Below, piece after piece: positions 15,569-24,900 of a stretch of 42,229 nt of DNA. Both the position numbers and the translations under genes were made by a program. The stretch's first letter is position 1. The number at the start of each line of letters is the position of its first letter. Under the pieces are notes generated by a model that made no database searches, was not told the DNA's origin, and saw only the letters and a list, made by a program, of their open reading frames with translations. Source of the DNA: Microbacterium sp. (GTDB lineage: Bacteria > Actinomycetota > Actinomycetes > Actinomycetales > Microbacteriaceae); the NCBI GenBank assembly GCA_031277885.1, contig JAITLM010000138.1, positions 1 through 42,229 of the forward strand, read 5' to 3'.

Positions 15569-16213
15569 ATGGCCGTTCGCGCCGACCTCAACATCTCCCT
15601 CGACGGCTACGCCACGACGACCGACCAGACCCCGGAGAACCCCTTCGGCGAGGACTGGGGCCGTCTCGTGGCCGCCTACACCGCCACGCGCACCTTCCGG
15701 GAGCGCGTGCTGGGCGATCCGTCCGGCGGATCGACCGGCGTCGACGACCGCTACGGCGCCGCGTACTTCGAGAACATCGGCGCGGAGATCATGGGCGCCG
15801 GCATGTTCGGGCTGCACAACTTCCCCGATGACGCGGACTGGCGCGGATGGTGGGGCGAGGAGCCGCCGTTCCACTGCCCGGTGTTCGTGCTGACGCACGG
15901 CGCGGGCCGTGCGCCGATCTCCTTCGCCAACGGCACGGAGTTCCGCTTCCTCGACGCCGCGCCGGAGGAAGCGCTCGCCCTCGCGTCCGCGGCGGCCGGA
16001 GGCGCGGACGTGCGCATCGGCGGCGGCGTCGACACGGTGCGCTCGTACCTGGCCGCGGGGCTCGTCGACCGCCTGCACGTCGGCATCACGCCGATCCTGC
16101 TCGGGCGCGGCAAGAACCTGTGGGCGGATCTGCGCGGGCTCGAGAGCGACTACACGGTCACGAGCGAGGTCGCCGAGAGCGGCGTGGTGCACGTGACGTT
16201 CGCGCGCGACTGA
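15569..16213 (+). CDS. Dihydrofolate reductase-fold protein (RibD C-terminal type)
   Basis: 214 aa. MAVRADLNISLDGYATT at the N terminus and VRIGGGVDTVRSYLAAGLVDRLHVGITPILLGRGKNLW near the C terminus are the nucleotide-binding hallmarks of the RibD_C/DHFR-like family, NADPH-dependent reductases that are mostly unassigned. ATG 15569 has AAGGA upstream. Third gene of the cupin-DUF4287 unit, 34 bases downstream. Confidence 0.87.
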   Translation: MAVRADLNISLDGYATTTDQTPENPFGEDWGRLVAAYTATRTFRERVLGDPSGGSTGVDDRYGAAYFENIGAEIMGAGMFGLHNFPDDADWRGWWGEEPPFHCPVFVLTHGAGRAPISFANGTEFRFLDAAPEEALALASAAAGGADVRIGGGVDTVRSYLAAGLVDRLHVGITPILLGRGKNLWADLRGLESDYTVTSEVAESGVVHVTFARD

Positions 16214-16244
16214 GCGGCCGCGTGGAAGCCGGGCTGCGTGGCGG

Positions 16245-16598
16245 TCAGGCCGCGTGGCGGGATCCGGCGTCGCCGGATCCGTTCGCTCCCGAGTCGTCCG
16301 CGGCGGGCGCGTTCTGGTCCGTGCTGTCGGCGGCGGGAGCCTCGGCGTCCTCGATGTCCTCATCGGTGGGAGCGGAGTCGGCCTTCGCCGAGCGCTTCGC
16401 GTAGATCGCACGAGAGGCGTCGGAGAGCGGGTTGCGCAGGAACAGCAGCGAGATGCTGATGCCGATGAGCGCCGCGAACAGCGCCGCGAGCCACCAGAAC
16501 TCCCGGAAGATGGGGAAGAAGAACCACAGGATCCCCAGCGGCACGAGGAACGCCAGCAGGCGCAGCACCGAGTACACGAGCAGGGGAGGAAGTTTCAC
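16245..16598 (-). CDS. DUF4229 membrane protein
   Basis: 117 aa. Two membrane helices (about residues 7-29 and 34-54: FLVPLGILWFFFPIF and FWWLAALFAALIGISISLLFL) followed by a basic patch and an acidic Asp/Ala/Ser-rich tail. This is the DUF4229 layout of actinobacteria; function unknown. Start GTG 16598 lies exactly six bases after TAGACT (16605-16610) on the minus strand and no Shine-Dalgarno box is present, so the transcript is probably leaderless. Confidence 0.82.
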   Translation of the reverse strand: MKLPPLLVYSVLRLLAFLVPLGILWFFFPIFREFWWLAALFAALIGISISLLFLRNPLSDASRAIYAKRSAKADSAPTDEDIEDAEAPAADSTDQNAPAADDSGANGSGDAGSRHAA

Positions 16599-16756
16599 GG
16601 GTTCAGTCTAGGAGGGCGCGTTCGGCACGCGCTGTGAGGCCTCTATGCCGATGCTCGGTTTGCGGGCTCCCTGGGGCTGTCCGCGGGCTCCACCGGGCTG
16701 CCGCGAGGCTGCCGCGGGGCGGGTCCGCGAGCCTCGGGCATGCCTACACTGGGAGG

Positions 16757-17116
16757 GTGGCACGTTTCCTTGTGATCGGCGGCTTCCTGGCCGCGGTCTT
16801 CTGGGTGTTCAGCATCGTCGACTGCATCGTGCAGCCGGCGAGCCGGCACCGTGGCGTGCCCAAGGGCGTGTGGATCGCCATCGTGGTCCTCATCCCCGTG
16901 ATCGGCGGCCTGCTGTGGTTCACGATCGGACGCACCCGGCGCGGCCGCACCGCGGATCAGGAGCGCTACCTGCCGCTCGACGACGTGGATCCCGCCGCAC
17001 GGCCCGCCGAGCGGATCAGCGCCGCCGAGCAGGAGCGGCTGATCCGGGAGCTCCAGGAGGAGCTGTCCCGTCTCGACGACCGCGGCGACACCGACACCCC
17101 CGGCCCGCGCACGTGA
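16757..17116 (+). CDS. PLDc_N-type small membrane protein
   Basis: 119 aa. Two membrane helices (FLVIGGFLAAVFWVFSIVDCIV and GVWIAIVVLIPVIGGLLWFTIG) with RGVPKGVW between them match the phospholipase D N-terminal (PLDc_N) domain, here without any nuclease domain. A charged tail with a short coiled coil (AAEQERLIRELQEELSRL) follows. GTG 16757 is six bases after TACACT (16745-16750), pointing to a leaderless transcript. The stop overlaps the menD start (GTGA), so menD is translated by coupling to it. Confidence 0.85.
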   Translation: MARFLVIGGFLAAVFWVFSIVDCIVQPASRHRGVPKGVWIAIVVLIPVIGGLLWFTIGRTRRGRTADQERYLPLDDVDPAARPAERISAAEQERLIRELQEELSRLDDRGDTDTPGPRT

Positions 17117-18822
17117 CGACTCCGCCCTCCGAGGATCCGGCCTCGTCCGCGGGCTCGGTCTCGTCCTCCGGCCCTGTCTCGTCTCCCGCGACCGAGGCGG
17201 CCGTGCGGCTGCTGACCGGCCTGATCGCGCACGGCGTGCGCGACATCGTGCTGTCCCCCGGTTCGCGCTCCCAGGCGCTCGCGCTCGCCGCGGTCGCGCT
17301 CGCCCGGTCCGGATCCGTGCGCGTGCACGTGCGCATCGACGAGCGGGTCGCCGGCTTCACGGCCCTGGGCCTCGGCCGCGAAGCGGGCGTGCCCGCGGCG
17401 GTCGTCTGCACCTCCGGCACCGCGGCCGCCGGATACCTGCCTGCGGCGATGGAGGCGTTCCACGCCGGGGTCCCGTTGATCCTGCTCACCGCCGACCGCC
17501 CGCCCGAGCTGCGCGGAGTGGGGGCGAACCAGGCCACGATCCAGCCCGGCATGTACCGGCCGTGGGCGCGATCGAGCATCGACGCACCCGTGCCGGGGGA
17601 GGCGGATCCGACGCTCTTCGCAGAGCTCGCCGCCGATGCCGTGGCCGTCGCCCTCGGCGCCCCCGGCGAGGGGCTCGACGGTGTCGCCGGCCCCGTGCAC
17701 CTGAACCTGCCCGTCCGCGAGCCGCTGTCCGGGCCGATGCCGGATCCTCTCCGCGCCGTCCTCGGCTCCGCTCCGCACCTTGCCTCGGGGGAGCCGCTGC
17801 GGGTCCGCCGAGGTCCGCGCACGCTCGTCGTCGCCGGGGCGGACGCCGGTCCGGGCGCCGAGCGGATCGCGCGCGTCGGCGGGTGGCCGCTCGTGGCCGA
17901 GGTCGTGAGCGGCTCCCGCTTCGGCCCCCATCTCGTCCCCGCCTACCGTGAGCGGCTGCGCGATCCCGCGCTCGCCGACCGGATCGAGCGCGTGATCGTC
18001 TTCGGGCACCCGACGCTCAGCCGCGAGGTCGCGGCCCTGCTGCGCCGCACGGACCTGGAGGCGATCGTGGTGCGCCGAGGCGGCGAGCGGCTGAACCTCT
18101 CCGGCGTGGTGGTCGACACGCGCGCGGTCGAGGTCGAGGCGAGCGCCGGGGCCGACCCGGACTCCGTTGCGGACGCGGAGGCGTGGCTGGCCGCGTGGGC
18201 CCGGCCTGCGGCGTCGTCCGCGGACGGCGCCGGCACCGGTGCCGACCGCCTGCTGGACCGCGCCGCGCTCGTGCGGGCGGTGTGGGCGGCGACCGGATCC
18301 GACGACCGTCTGCTCTTCGGATCCTCGCGGATCGTCCGGGTGGCAGACCAGGCGCTCGAGGGCAGGGACGTGCGCGTGCACGCGAACCGCGGGCTCGCCG
18401 GCATCGACGGCACGATCGCGACGGGTGTCGGGATCGCGCTCGCCGCGCAGTCCGGGCCTGCGGGCCGGGCTCCCGAGCCGGCAGGCGGCGCCGGGGTCAC
18501 CCGGGTGCTCCTCGGCGACCTTTCGCTCCTGCACGACGTCGGATCCCTGCTGCTGCCGGGTGATGAACCGGCTCCGCGGATCCAGGTCGTCGTCGGCAAC
18601 GACGGGGGAGGGACGATCTTCGACGGGCTCGAGGTCGCCGGCACCGCCGCCACGGAGGACCTCGACCGCGCCTTCTACACCCCGCAGTCCGTCGCGCTCG
18701 CGCCCCTCGCTGCGGCGTACGGGTGGGCCCATGCGCGGGCCGCGACCCCCGACGAGCTCGTGCGCGCCCTGTCCGCGGAGGTCGCAGGACCGCAGCTGAT
18801 CGAGGTCCCGCTGGCGCGCTGA
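17113..18822 (+). CDS. menD: 2-succinyl-5-enolpyruvyl-6-hydroxy-3-cyclohexene-1-carboxylate synthase
   Basis: 569 aa. ThDP enzyme of menaquinone synthesis, joining isochorismate with the succinyl carbanion from 2-oxoglutarate. The ThDP-activating Glu is E77 in RIDERVAGFTALG; the C-terminal cofactor motif is GDLSLLHDVGSLLLP through NDGGGTIF, as in other MenD proteins. LSPGSRSQALALAA at the N terminus binds isochorismate in known structures. The first ~25 residues are a Ser/Pro-rich extension. GTG 17113 overlaps the PLDc_N stop. Other men genes are not in the window. Confidence 0.95.
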   Translation: MTTPPSEDPASSAGSVSSSGPVSSPATEAAVRLLTGLIAHGVRDIVLSPGSRSQALALAAVALARSGSVRVHVRIDERVAGFTALGLGREAGVPAAVVCTSGTAAAGYLPAAMEAFHAGVPLILLTADRPPELRGVGANQATIQPGMYRPWARSSIDAPVPGEADPTLFAELAADAVAVALGAPGEGLDGVAGPVHLNLPVREPLSGPMPDPLRAVLGSAPHLASGEPLRVRRGPRTLVVAGADAGPGAERIARVGGWPLVAEVVSGSRFGPHLVPAYRERLRDPALADRIERVIVFGHPTLSREVAALLRRTDLEAIVVRRGGERLNLSGVVVDTRAVEVEASAGADPDSVADAEAWLAAWARPAASSADGAGTGADRLLDRAALVRAVWAATGSDDRLLFGSSRIVRVADQALEGRDVRVHANRGLAGIDGTIATGVGIALAAQSGPAGRAPEPAGGAGVTRVLLGDLSLLHDVGSLLLPGDEPAPRIQVVVGNDGGGTIFDGLEVAGTAATEDLDRAFYTPQSVALAPLAAAYGWAHARAATPDELVRALSAEVAGPQLIEVPLAR

Positions 18823-18885
18823 CGCCCGGCGCGCCGTGATCCGCTCCGCTCCGACGCGGCCGTGCGGATGCGGCATCATGGGGCC

Positions 18886-19743
18886 ATGAGCCAGCACTCC
18901 GCCGGGTGGACCGCCCCCGCTTCGGAAGTCCTCCGCGCCACCTCCGCCGGTCTGAGCGGGGTCGATCCCGACGCGACGCCCGGATACCGGGGGAACAAGT
19001 CGGACGGCGCCGAGTCGTTGGCGTCCGGGCTCGCCGCGCTCGGCGATCTGCAGGAGCGGCTCTTCGCGCGCTCCGCGGTGGGCGAGGCGCAGTCGAGCGT
19101 GCTGCTCGTGCTGCAGGCGATGGACTCCGCGGGCAAGGGCGGCATCGTCCGGCACGTGGTCGGCGGTGTGGATCCGCAGGGCATCGAGCTCGCCGCGTTC
19201 AAGGCGCCGACCGCGGAGGAGCTGCAGCACGACTTCCTCTGGCGCGTCGAGAAGCGCCTGCCCGCGGAGGGCAAGATCGGCGTCTTCGACCGTTCGCACT
19301 ACGAGGACGTGCTCATCGGACGGGTGCGCGCGCTCGCGCCCGCCGAGGAGATCGAGCGCCGCTACCGGGCGATCGTCGACTTCGAGAAGCGCGTGGCGGA
19401 CTCCGGCACCCGCATCATCAAGGTCATGCTGCACATCTCCCGCGATGAGCAGAAGCAGCGCCTCATGGAGCGCCTCGAGCGCCCCGAGAAGCACTGGAAG
19501 TTCAACCCGGGCGACACCGACGAGCGCCTGCTCTGGGACGACTACATGGCGGCGTACGACACCGTGTTCGAGCGCACCTCGATCGACGAGGCCCCCTGGT
19601 ACGTGATCCCGGCGAACCGCAAGTGGTACGCGCGCCTCGCGGTGCAGGAGCTGCTGCTGGCCGCGCTCGAGGACATCGACCCGCAGTGGCCGGTCGCCGA
19701 CTACGACGTCGCGGCCGAGAAGAAGCGCCTCGCCGCGAGCTGA
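18886..19743 (+). CDS. ppk2: Polyphosphate:nucleotide phosphotransferase (PPK2 family)
   Basis: 285 aa. Walker A AMDSAGKGG at residues 78-86 and Walker B FDRSHYEDV at 134-142, with the lid region ERLERPEKHWKF, define PPK2. It moves phosphate between polyphosphate and nucleotides (NDP/NTP or NMP/NDP); I cannot assign the class. An upstream in-frame ATG at 18862 is less likely, because ATG 18886 lies six bases after CATCAT, a weak -10. Confidence 0.92.
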   Translation: MSQHSAGWTAPASEVLRATSAGLSGVDPDATPGYRGNKSDGAESLASGLAALGDLQERLFARSAVGEAQSSVLLVLQAMDSAGKGGIVRHVVGGVDPQGIELAAFKAPTAEELQHDFLWRVEKRLPAEGKIGVFDRSHYEDVLIGRVRALAPAEEIERRYRAIVDFEKRVADSGTRIIKVMLHISRDEQKQRLMERLERPEKHWKFNPGDTDERLLWDDYMAAYDTVFERTSIDEAPWYVIPANRKWYARLAVQELLLAALEDIDPQWPVADYDVAAEKKRLAAS

Positions 19744-19766
19744 CCCCGGATCCGGCCTGGTCCGAG

Positions 19767-19864
19767 CCCCGTTTCGGGGCGTGCCCTCCCGTTTCGGGGC
19801 GCGTCTCGCCGTGGATTCCGGGTGTGAGGCGCCCCAAACCGATAGATCACGCCCCAAAACGGGG
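19767..19864. repeat. Nested inverted/direct repeat element
   Basis: A 17-base arm (19767-19783, CCCCGTTTCGGGGCGTG) recurs inverted at 19848-19864 with one mismatch that becomes a G-U pair in RNA. Inside it, CCCGTTTCGGGGCG is repeated directly (19788-19803), with a degenerate inverted partner at 19828-19841. It lies between ppk2 and the ABC operon and may end ppk2 transcription. Confidence 0.75.
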
Positions 19865-19897
19865 GGATCGTTGGAGCCACCGGGACGTTCGGGGTAT

Positions 19898-19933
19898 CCG
19901 GAGTCATCCTCGGGGGTTCCCGGAGTCATCCTC
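19898..19933 (+). promoter_or_regulatory. Tandem 14-bp direct repeats upstream of the ABC operon
   Basis: CCGGAGTCATCCTC occurs at 19898-19911 and 19920-19933, 22 bp apart (about two helical turns, so on the same DNA face). Copy 2 runs into a short palindrome, CATCC-N7-GGATG. A TAGGTT box (19965-19970) lies seven bases before the ATG. The layout resembles an activator or response-regulator site; which protein binds is unknown. Confidence 0.55.
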
Positions 19934-19977
19934 CAGAGGGATGCGCGGAAGGGCCGCCCCCGCATAGGTTCGAAGGC

Positions 19978-20922
19978 ATGATCACAGCAGAGGGCCTCAG
20001 CAAGAGATATGGACCCAAGACCGCGGTCGACAACGTGTCGTTCACCGTCCAGCCGGGTTCGGTCACCGGCTTCCTCGGACCGAACGGCGCCGGCAAGTCG
20101 GCCACGATGCGCATGATCGTGGGCCTGGACCGCCCGAGCGCGGGCCGCGTCACCGTGAACGGCCAGGAGTACCGCAGCCTGAACGCGCCGCTCACCGAGG
20201 TGGGCGTGCTGCTCGACGCCAAGGCCGTGCACACGGGCCGTTCGGCCCGCAACCACCTGCGGGCGCTCGCCGCGACGCACGGACTTCCGTCGAAGCGCGT
20301 CGACGAGGTGATCGAGATCACGGGCATCGGATCCGTCTCCCGCAAGCGTGCGGGCGGGTTCTCCCTCGGCATGGGGCAGCGCCTCGGCATCGCCGCGGCC
20401 CTGCTCGGCGACCCGCACACCCTCATCCTCGACGAGCCGGTCAACGGCCTCGACCCCGAGGGCGTGCGCTGGGTGCGCGAGTTCGTGCGGCACGCCGCGT
20501 CCGAGGGACGCACGGTGCTGCTCTCCAGCCACCTCATGAGCGAGATGTCGCAGACGGCCGACCACGTGATCGTGCTCGGGCGCGGAAAGGTGCTCGCGGA
20601 CGCGCCGCTCGCACAGCTCGTGCAGCAGTGGACCACGGCCCAGGTGCGGGTGCGGAGCCCCCGTGCCGCCGAGCTCGCCGACCTTCTCGTCGCCGCCGGC
20701 GCCCTGGTCAACGCCTCCGGTCACGACGTGATCGACGTCACGGGCCCCGAGTCGTGGTGGATCGGCGACCTCGCCGCCGAGCGCGGCATCCCGCTGCACG
20801 AGCTCACCCCCACCAGCGGCTCGCTCGAGGACGCCTACCTCGCCCTCACGGGCGAGGCCGTCGAATACCGCACCCGCGCCGTGCCCGAAGCCGGCGCCCC
20901 GATCCCGGAGGTGGTCGCTTGA
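19978..20922 (+). CDS. ABC transporter ATP-binding protein
   Basis: 314 aa. Walker A GPNGAGKSATMRM (near residue 35), ABC signature FSLGMGQRLGIAAALL, Walker B LILDEPVNGLDPEG and the H-loop SSHLMSEM. The ~80-residue C-terminal extension is typical of CcmA/DrrA-like exporters of drugs, lantibiotics or lipids. Its stop overlaps the TTG start of the permease gene, giving a two-gene exporter. No Shine-Dalgarno box is obvious; TAGGTT lies seven bases upstream, so translation may be leaderless. Confidence 0.93.
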   Translation: MITAEGLSKRYGPKTAVDNVSFTVQPGSVTGFLGPNGAGKSATMRMIVGLDRPSAGRVTVNGQEYRSLNAPLTEVGVLLDAKAVHTGRSARNHLRALAATHGLPSKRVDEVIEITGIGSVSRKRAGGFSLGMGQRLGIAAALLGDPHTLILDEPVNGLDPEGVRWVREFVRHAASEGRTVLLSSHLMSEMSQTADHVIVLGRGKVLADAPLAQLVQQWTTAQVRVRSPRAAELADLLVAAGALVNASGHDVIDVTGPESWWIGDLAAERGIPLHELTPTSGSLEDAYLALTGEAVEYRTRAVPEAGAPIPEVVA

Positions 20923-21740
20923 GCGCCGTCGCCCCCACCATCCCCGCCGTCTCGGGCCGGTTCCGCCTGAGCTTCCCGCGGAGCCTGCGCAGCGAGTGGA
21001 TCAAGCTCAGCACGCTGCGCTCGACCTGGTGGTCGATCGCGATCACGGCGGCGCTCACGATCGGCATCGCGGTGCTGATCGCGTTCGCCTTCACCTCGAC
21101 GGGCGCGGTGCGCCAGGGCGTCAACGGCATCATGGCCGTCGTCTCGCCCATCCAGTTCACCGCACTGCTCGCCGGGATCCTGGGCGCGATCGCGGTCACC
21201 GGCGAGTACTCCACGGGCATGATCCGCTCCACCCTCACCGCGGATCCGCGTCGCGGGCGGGTGCTGATCGCGAAGGCCGTCGTGCTGGCCGTGTTCCTGT
21301 TCCTCGCCTCGCTGGTGATGTTCGCGGTCGCCGCCGCCATCGTGTCGGCGATCCTCAGCGGGCACGGTCAGGGCCTCGAGTGGGGGGAGCCCGACAAGGT
21401 CCTGCTGCCGCTGCTGTCCGCCGCCGCGACGATGGCGGTGTGCGCGCTGATCGGCGTCTCGTTCGGCTTCATGCTGCGCTCGGGCGCCGGTGCGATCGCC
21501 GCCACGGTCGGTCTGCTGTTCGTGCTGCCGATCATGTCGACCTTCTTCTCCTTCGCCGGAGAGTCCTGGAAGTGGGTGCTGGACGCGGCGAACTACCTGC
21601 CGCTGTCGGCCGCGCAGAACGCGATCCTGCCCAGCGACACCGCGCCGCTGTCCGCCGGCGTGGCATTCCTCACGCTCGGCGCCTGGGTGGCCGCGGGGCT
21701 GCTCGGATCCTGGGTGGTGCTGCGCTCGCGCGACGCCTGA
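20919..21740 (+). CDS. ABC-2 type permease
   Basis: 273 aa with six hydrophobic segments. RSLRSEWIKLSTLRSTWWSIAIT at the N terminus and VTGEYSTGMIRSTLTADPRRGRVLIAK after TM2 are the hallmarks of ABC-2 permeases partnering DrrA-like ATPases. TTG 20919 overlaps the ATPase stop (TTGA), so the two are translationally coupled. The substrate is unknown. A very strong terminator follows. Confidence 0.9.
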   Translation: MSAVAPTIPAVSGRFRLSFPRSLRSEWIKLSTLRSTWWSIAITAALTIGIAVLIAFAFTSTGAVRQGVNGIMAVVSPIQFTALLAGILGAIAVTGEYSTGMIRSTLTADPRRGRVLIAKAVVLAVFLFLASLVMFAVAAAIVSAILSGHGQGLEWGEPDKVLLPLLSAAATMAVCALIGVSFGFMLRSGAGAIAATVGLLFVLPIMSTFFSFAGESWKWVLDAANYLPLSAAQNAILPSDTAPLSAGVAFLTLGAWVAAGLLGSWVVLRSRDA

Positions 21741-21761
21741 GCGCCCGCGCCGTCCTCATCC

Positions 21762-21800
21762 CGTCGCCCCCTCCGGCCGTCCGTGCCGGAGGGGGCGACG
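21762..21800. terminator. Strong terminator after the ABC operon
   Basis: Perfect 15-bp GC-rich arms (CGTCGCCCCCTCCGG with CCGGAGGGGGCGACG) and a 9-nt loop, 21 bases after the permease stop. Confidence 0.85.
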
Positions 21801-21982
21801 TCGTCTGCGCCCGCGGTCGACGCACCCGGATGTGGTACTTGAGGACGACCCCGGGACGGACGGGATCCTCCCCGAAGCGGATGTGCGGACCCGGTCGCGA
21901 CCGGTTTGCTGAAGGTACGGTTCGTCGCACCTGGCGGCAGCCGTGGTGCCCTGCGCCCGCTCGTGATCGCCCTGGAGGATCC

Positions 21983-24900
21983 GTGACCCTGCTGACCCGA
22001 CTCAGCCTCGCCAACCGTGCCGTCGTGGCCCTGTTCACCGTCCTCATCGTCGGGGCGGGGCTCTGGGCCACCGGCAGCATGAAGCAGGAGCTGCTGCCGT
22101 CGATGTCGCAGCCCGCGGCGGTCGTCCTCGTGACCAAGCCGGGCGCCTCGGCCGAGACCCTCGACCACGACGTGGTGAAGCCGCTGTCCGATGCGCTCGG
22201 CGCGGTGACCGGGGTGGACGAGGTCCGCACGAGCACCTCGAGCGGGAGCGGCCAGCTGACCGTGTCCTGGGCGTTCGGCCGCGACGACACCAAGATCCTC
22301 GCCGACCTCAAGGCCGCCGCGACGGCGGCCGGATCCGCCTCCGACGGCATCCACACCGAGGTCTATGCGGGCAGCTCCGCCGACATCCCGGTGCAGAGCC
22401 TCGCGATCACCGGAGACGGCGATGTCGAGGCCCTGGCCGACCGGGTCGACAAGACGCTCGTCCCGGCGATCGAGCACGTGGCGGGCGTGCGCGCCGTGCA
22501 GGTCTCGGGCCGCGTCTCCGAGCGCGTGCTGGTGACCCTGGATCCGGCCAAGCTGTCGGCGCGGTCGATCGACGCGGCGGCGGTGTCGGCCCTGCTGCGC
22601 ACCGCCGGGGTCGTGGTGCCCGCCGGCACCAGCAGCGACGGAACACGCGCGATGGCGATCGAGGTGGGCCAGGAGGGCACCTCGATCGAGCGCCTCTCGG
22701 CGATGCCGATCCCGACGATGCAGGGCCCCGTGCCGCTGTCCGAGGTCGCGACCGTCGAGCTGGCCCCGGTCCCGCAGAGCACGATCTCGCGCTCGGACGG
22801 GCGTCCCGCGCTGAGCCTGACGATCACCAAGACCCCCGAGGCGAACGCCGTGCAGGTGTCGCATGCGGTGACCGCCGCGGTCGCGAAGGCCCTCCCCGCG
22901 CTGGGCGGGAACGCCGCGAGCTCGGTGCTGTTCGACCAGTCCACGATGATCGAGAAGTCGACCCACGACCTGGCCGTCGAGGGCGGCCTCGGCCTCGTGT
23001 TCGCGGTGCTCATCATCCTGGTGTTCCTGCTCTCGCCCAAGGCGACCGTGATCACGGCCGTCTCGATCCCGCTGTCGCTGCTCATCGCGGTGATCGGGCT
23101 GCGCGTCGGCGGGTTCTCCTTCAACGTCTTCACGCTCGCCGCGCTGACGGTCGCGGTGGGCCGGGTGGTCGACGATTCGATCGTCGTCATCGAGAACATC
23201 GCGCGTCGGCGCGGATCCGCACCGCTCACGCCCGCCGATGTGCTCGCCGCGGTGCGCCAGGTGGCGGGCGCCGTGACGGCGTCGACGCTCACGACGGTCG
23301 CGGTGTTCCTGCCGGTCGCGCTCGTCGGCGGCATGGCGGGGGAGCTGTTCCGGCCTTTCGCCCTGACCGTGACCATCGCCCTGCTGGCCTCGCTGCTGGT
23401 GTCGCTGACGATCGTGCCGGTGCTCGCGTACTGGTTCCTGCGCCGTCCGGCGAAGGCCGCCGTCGCGGAGGCGACAGGATCGGCCCCGGAGCCGATCGCG
23501 CAGGATCCCGCCGAGCGCGTCACGCGCATGCAGCGCGCCTATCTGCCCTCGCTGCTGTTCGCGCTGCGGCGTCCCGTGACCGTCGTGCTGATCTCGGTCG
23601 TGGTGTTCGCGGGCACGATCGTGGCCGCCGGCTTCCTGAAGACCGACATGCTCGGCAGCTTCGCCGATGAGCGCGCGGTGACCGTCACCCAGACGATGCC
23701 GCTGGACACCACGCTCGCCGTCTCGGACAAGGCGGCCACCGCCCTGGAGAAGAAGGTCCGCGACCTGGACGGGGTCGCCTCGTACCGCACCACCGCGGGC
23801 GAGCAGGGCGCCCCCGTCACGCTCGACATCGTGATCGCCGCGGATGCGGACCCGAAGGCCGTGCTGCCGCGGATCCGCACCGCGGTGGGCGAGCTCCCCG
23901 ACGCCGACCGCATCACCGTGTCGACGCAGGCGACCCAGACCACGTCCTCCTCGATCGACGTGATCGTGAAGAGCCCCGACGAGAAGGCGCTGGCGAGCGC
24001 GTCCGAGAAGCTCACCGCGGCGCTCGAGAAGGTCCACGGCATCGGCACGGTGAAGAGCGATCTCGCCGCCGACCTGCCGGTGCTGAAGGTCTCGGTCGAC
24101 CCCTCCCGCGCCGCGACGCAGGGCTTCACGACCGCAGAGGTGGGCGCGGCAATCTCCGCCGCCGTCCAGGGCGAGCGGCTCGGCTCCGTCGGCATCGACG
24201 GCACCGCCACGGACCTGGTGGTCCGCGCGCAGTCGACGGCGACGGATCCGGAGGCCGTCAAGGCGCTCACCCTGCCGATCTCCGCGCTGCAGGCGCAGAA
24301 GACGCAGAAGGACGCGGCGGACGCGCTGCAGCGCGAGCAGGAGGCGATGTCGTCCCAGGCGCGCACGGAGGCGGAGAACAAGGCCGATGAGCAGCTCTCC
24401 TCGCTGTACGACGCCCGCTCCTCGGGGGTGCAGGACCTGGCGGCGCTGCGCGAGCAGCTCGCGCAGCTGCTCGCCTCGCCGCCGCCCGCCGACACGAGCC
24501 CCGCGACACAGGGCCAGCTCAGCGCGATCGAGTACCAGAAGCTCGTCCAGCAGCTCACCCAGGCCGTGGCCGGGGCGGAGAGCGGGCTGACGAACCTCGA
24601 CGAGCAGATCTCCGCGGCGCGCACCGCGATCGCCGACGGCTCGCGCCAGCAGGCCGAGACCGACCGGCTCACCCAGGCGCAGCGCGACCTCGAGCACCTG
24701 CGCGCGACGCCGATCCGGGTCGGCGACATCGCGGCGGTGGAGGTCGTCTCGGCGCCGGCCACGATCACCCGGATCGACGGCGCCCGCGCCGTCACGATCT
24801 CGGCCACGCCCGCCGAGGGGGCGGATCTGTCCACGGCGTCCTACGGCGTGCAGACCGCGGTGGACGGCGTCTCGCTGCCCGCCGGCGTGAGCCTGGACGA

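Noticed and set aside
16260..16280. Hairpin GGATCCGGC-GTC-GCCGGATCC as a terminator
   Set aside because: It lies inside the DUF4229 coding region (Gly-Ser-Gly-Asp codons) and its loop is only three bases. It could still terminate the convergent reductase gene, but the evidence is weak.
16640..16740. Tandem GGGCTGCCGCG-like repeats before the PLDc_N gene as an operator
   Set aside because: Copies are irregular and explained by GC-rich low complexity; there is no symmetrical site at the promoter.
16966..20799. 1277-codon minus-strand open frame
   Set aside because: It is antisense to menD, ppk2 and the ABC ATPase, all clearly real, and has low-complexity Arg/Gly/Asp content.
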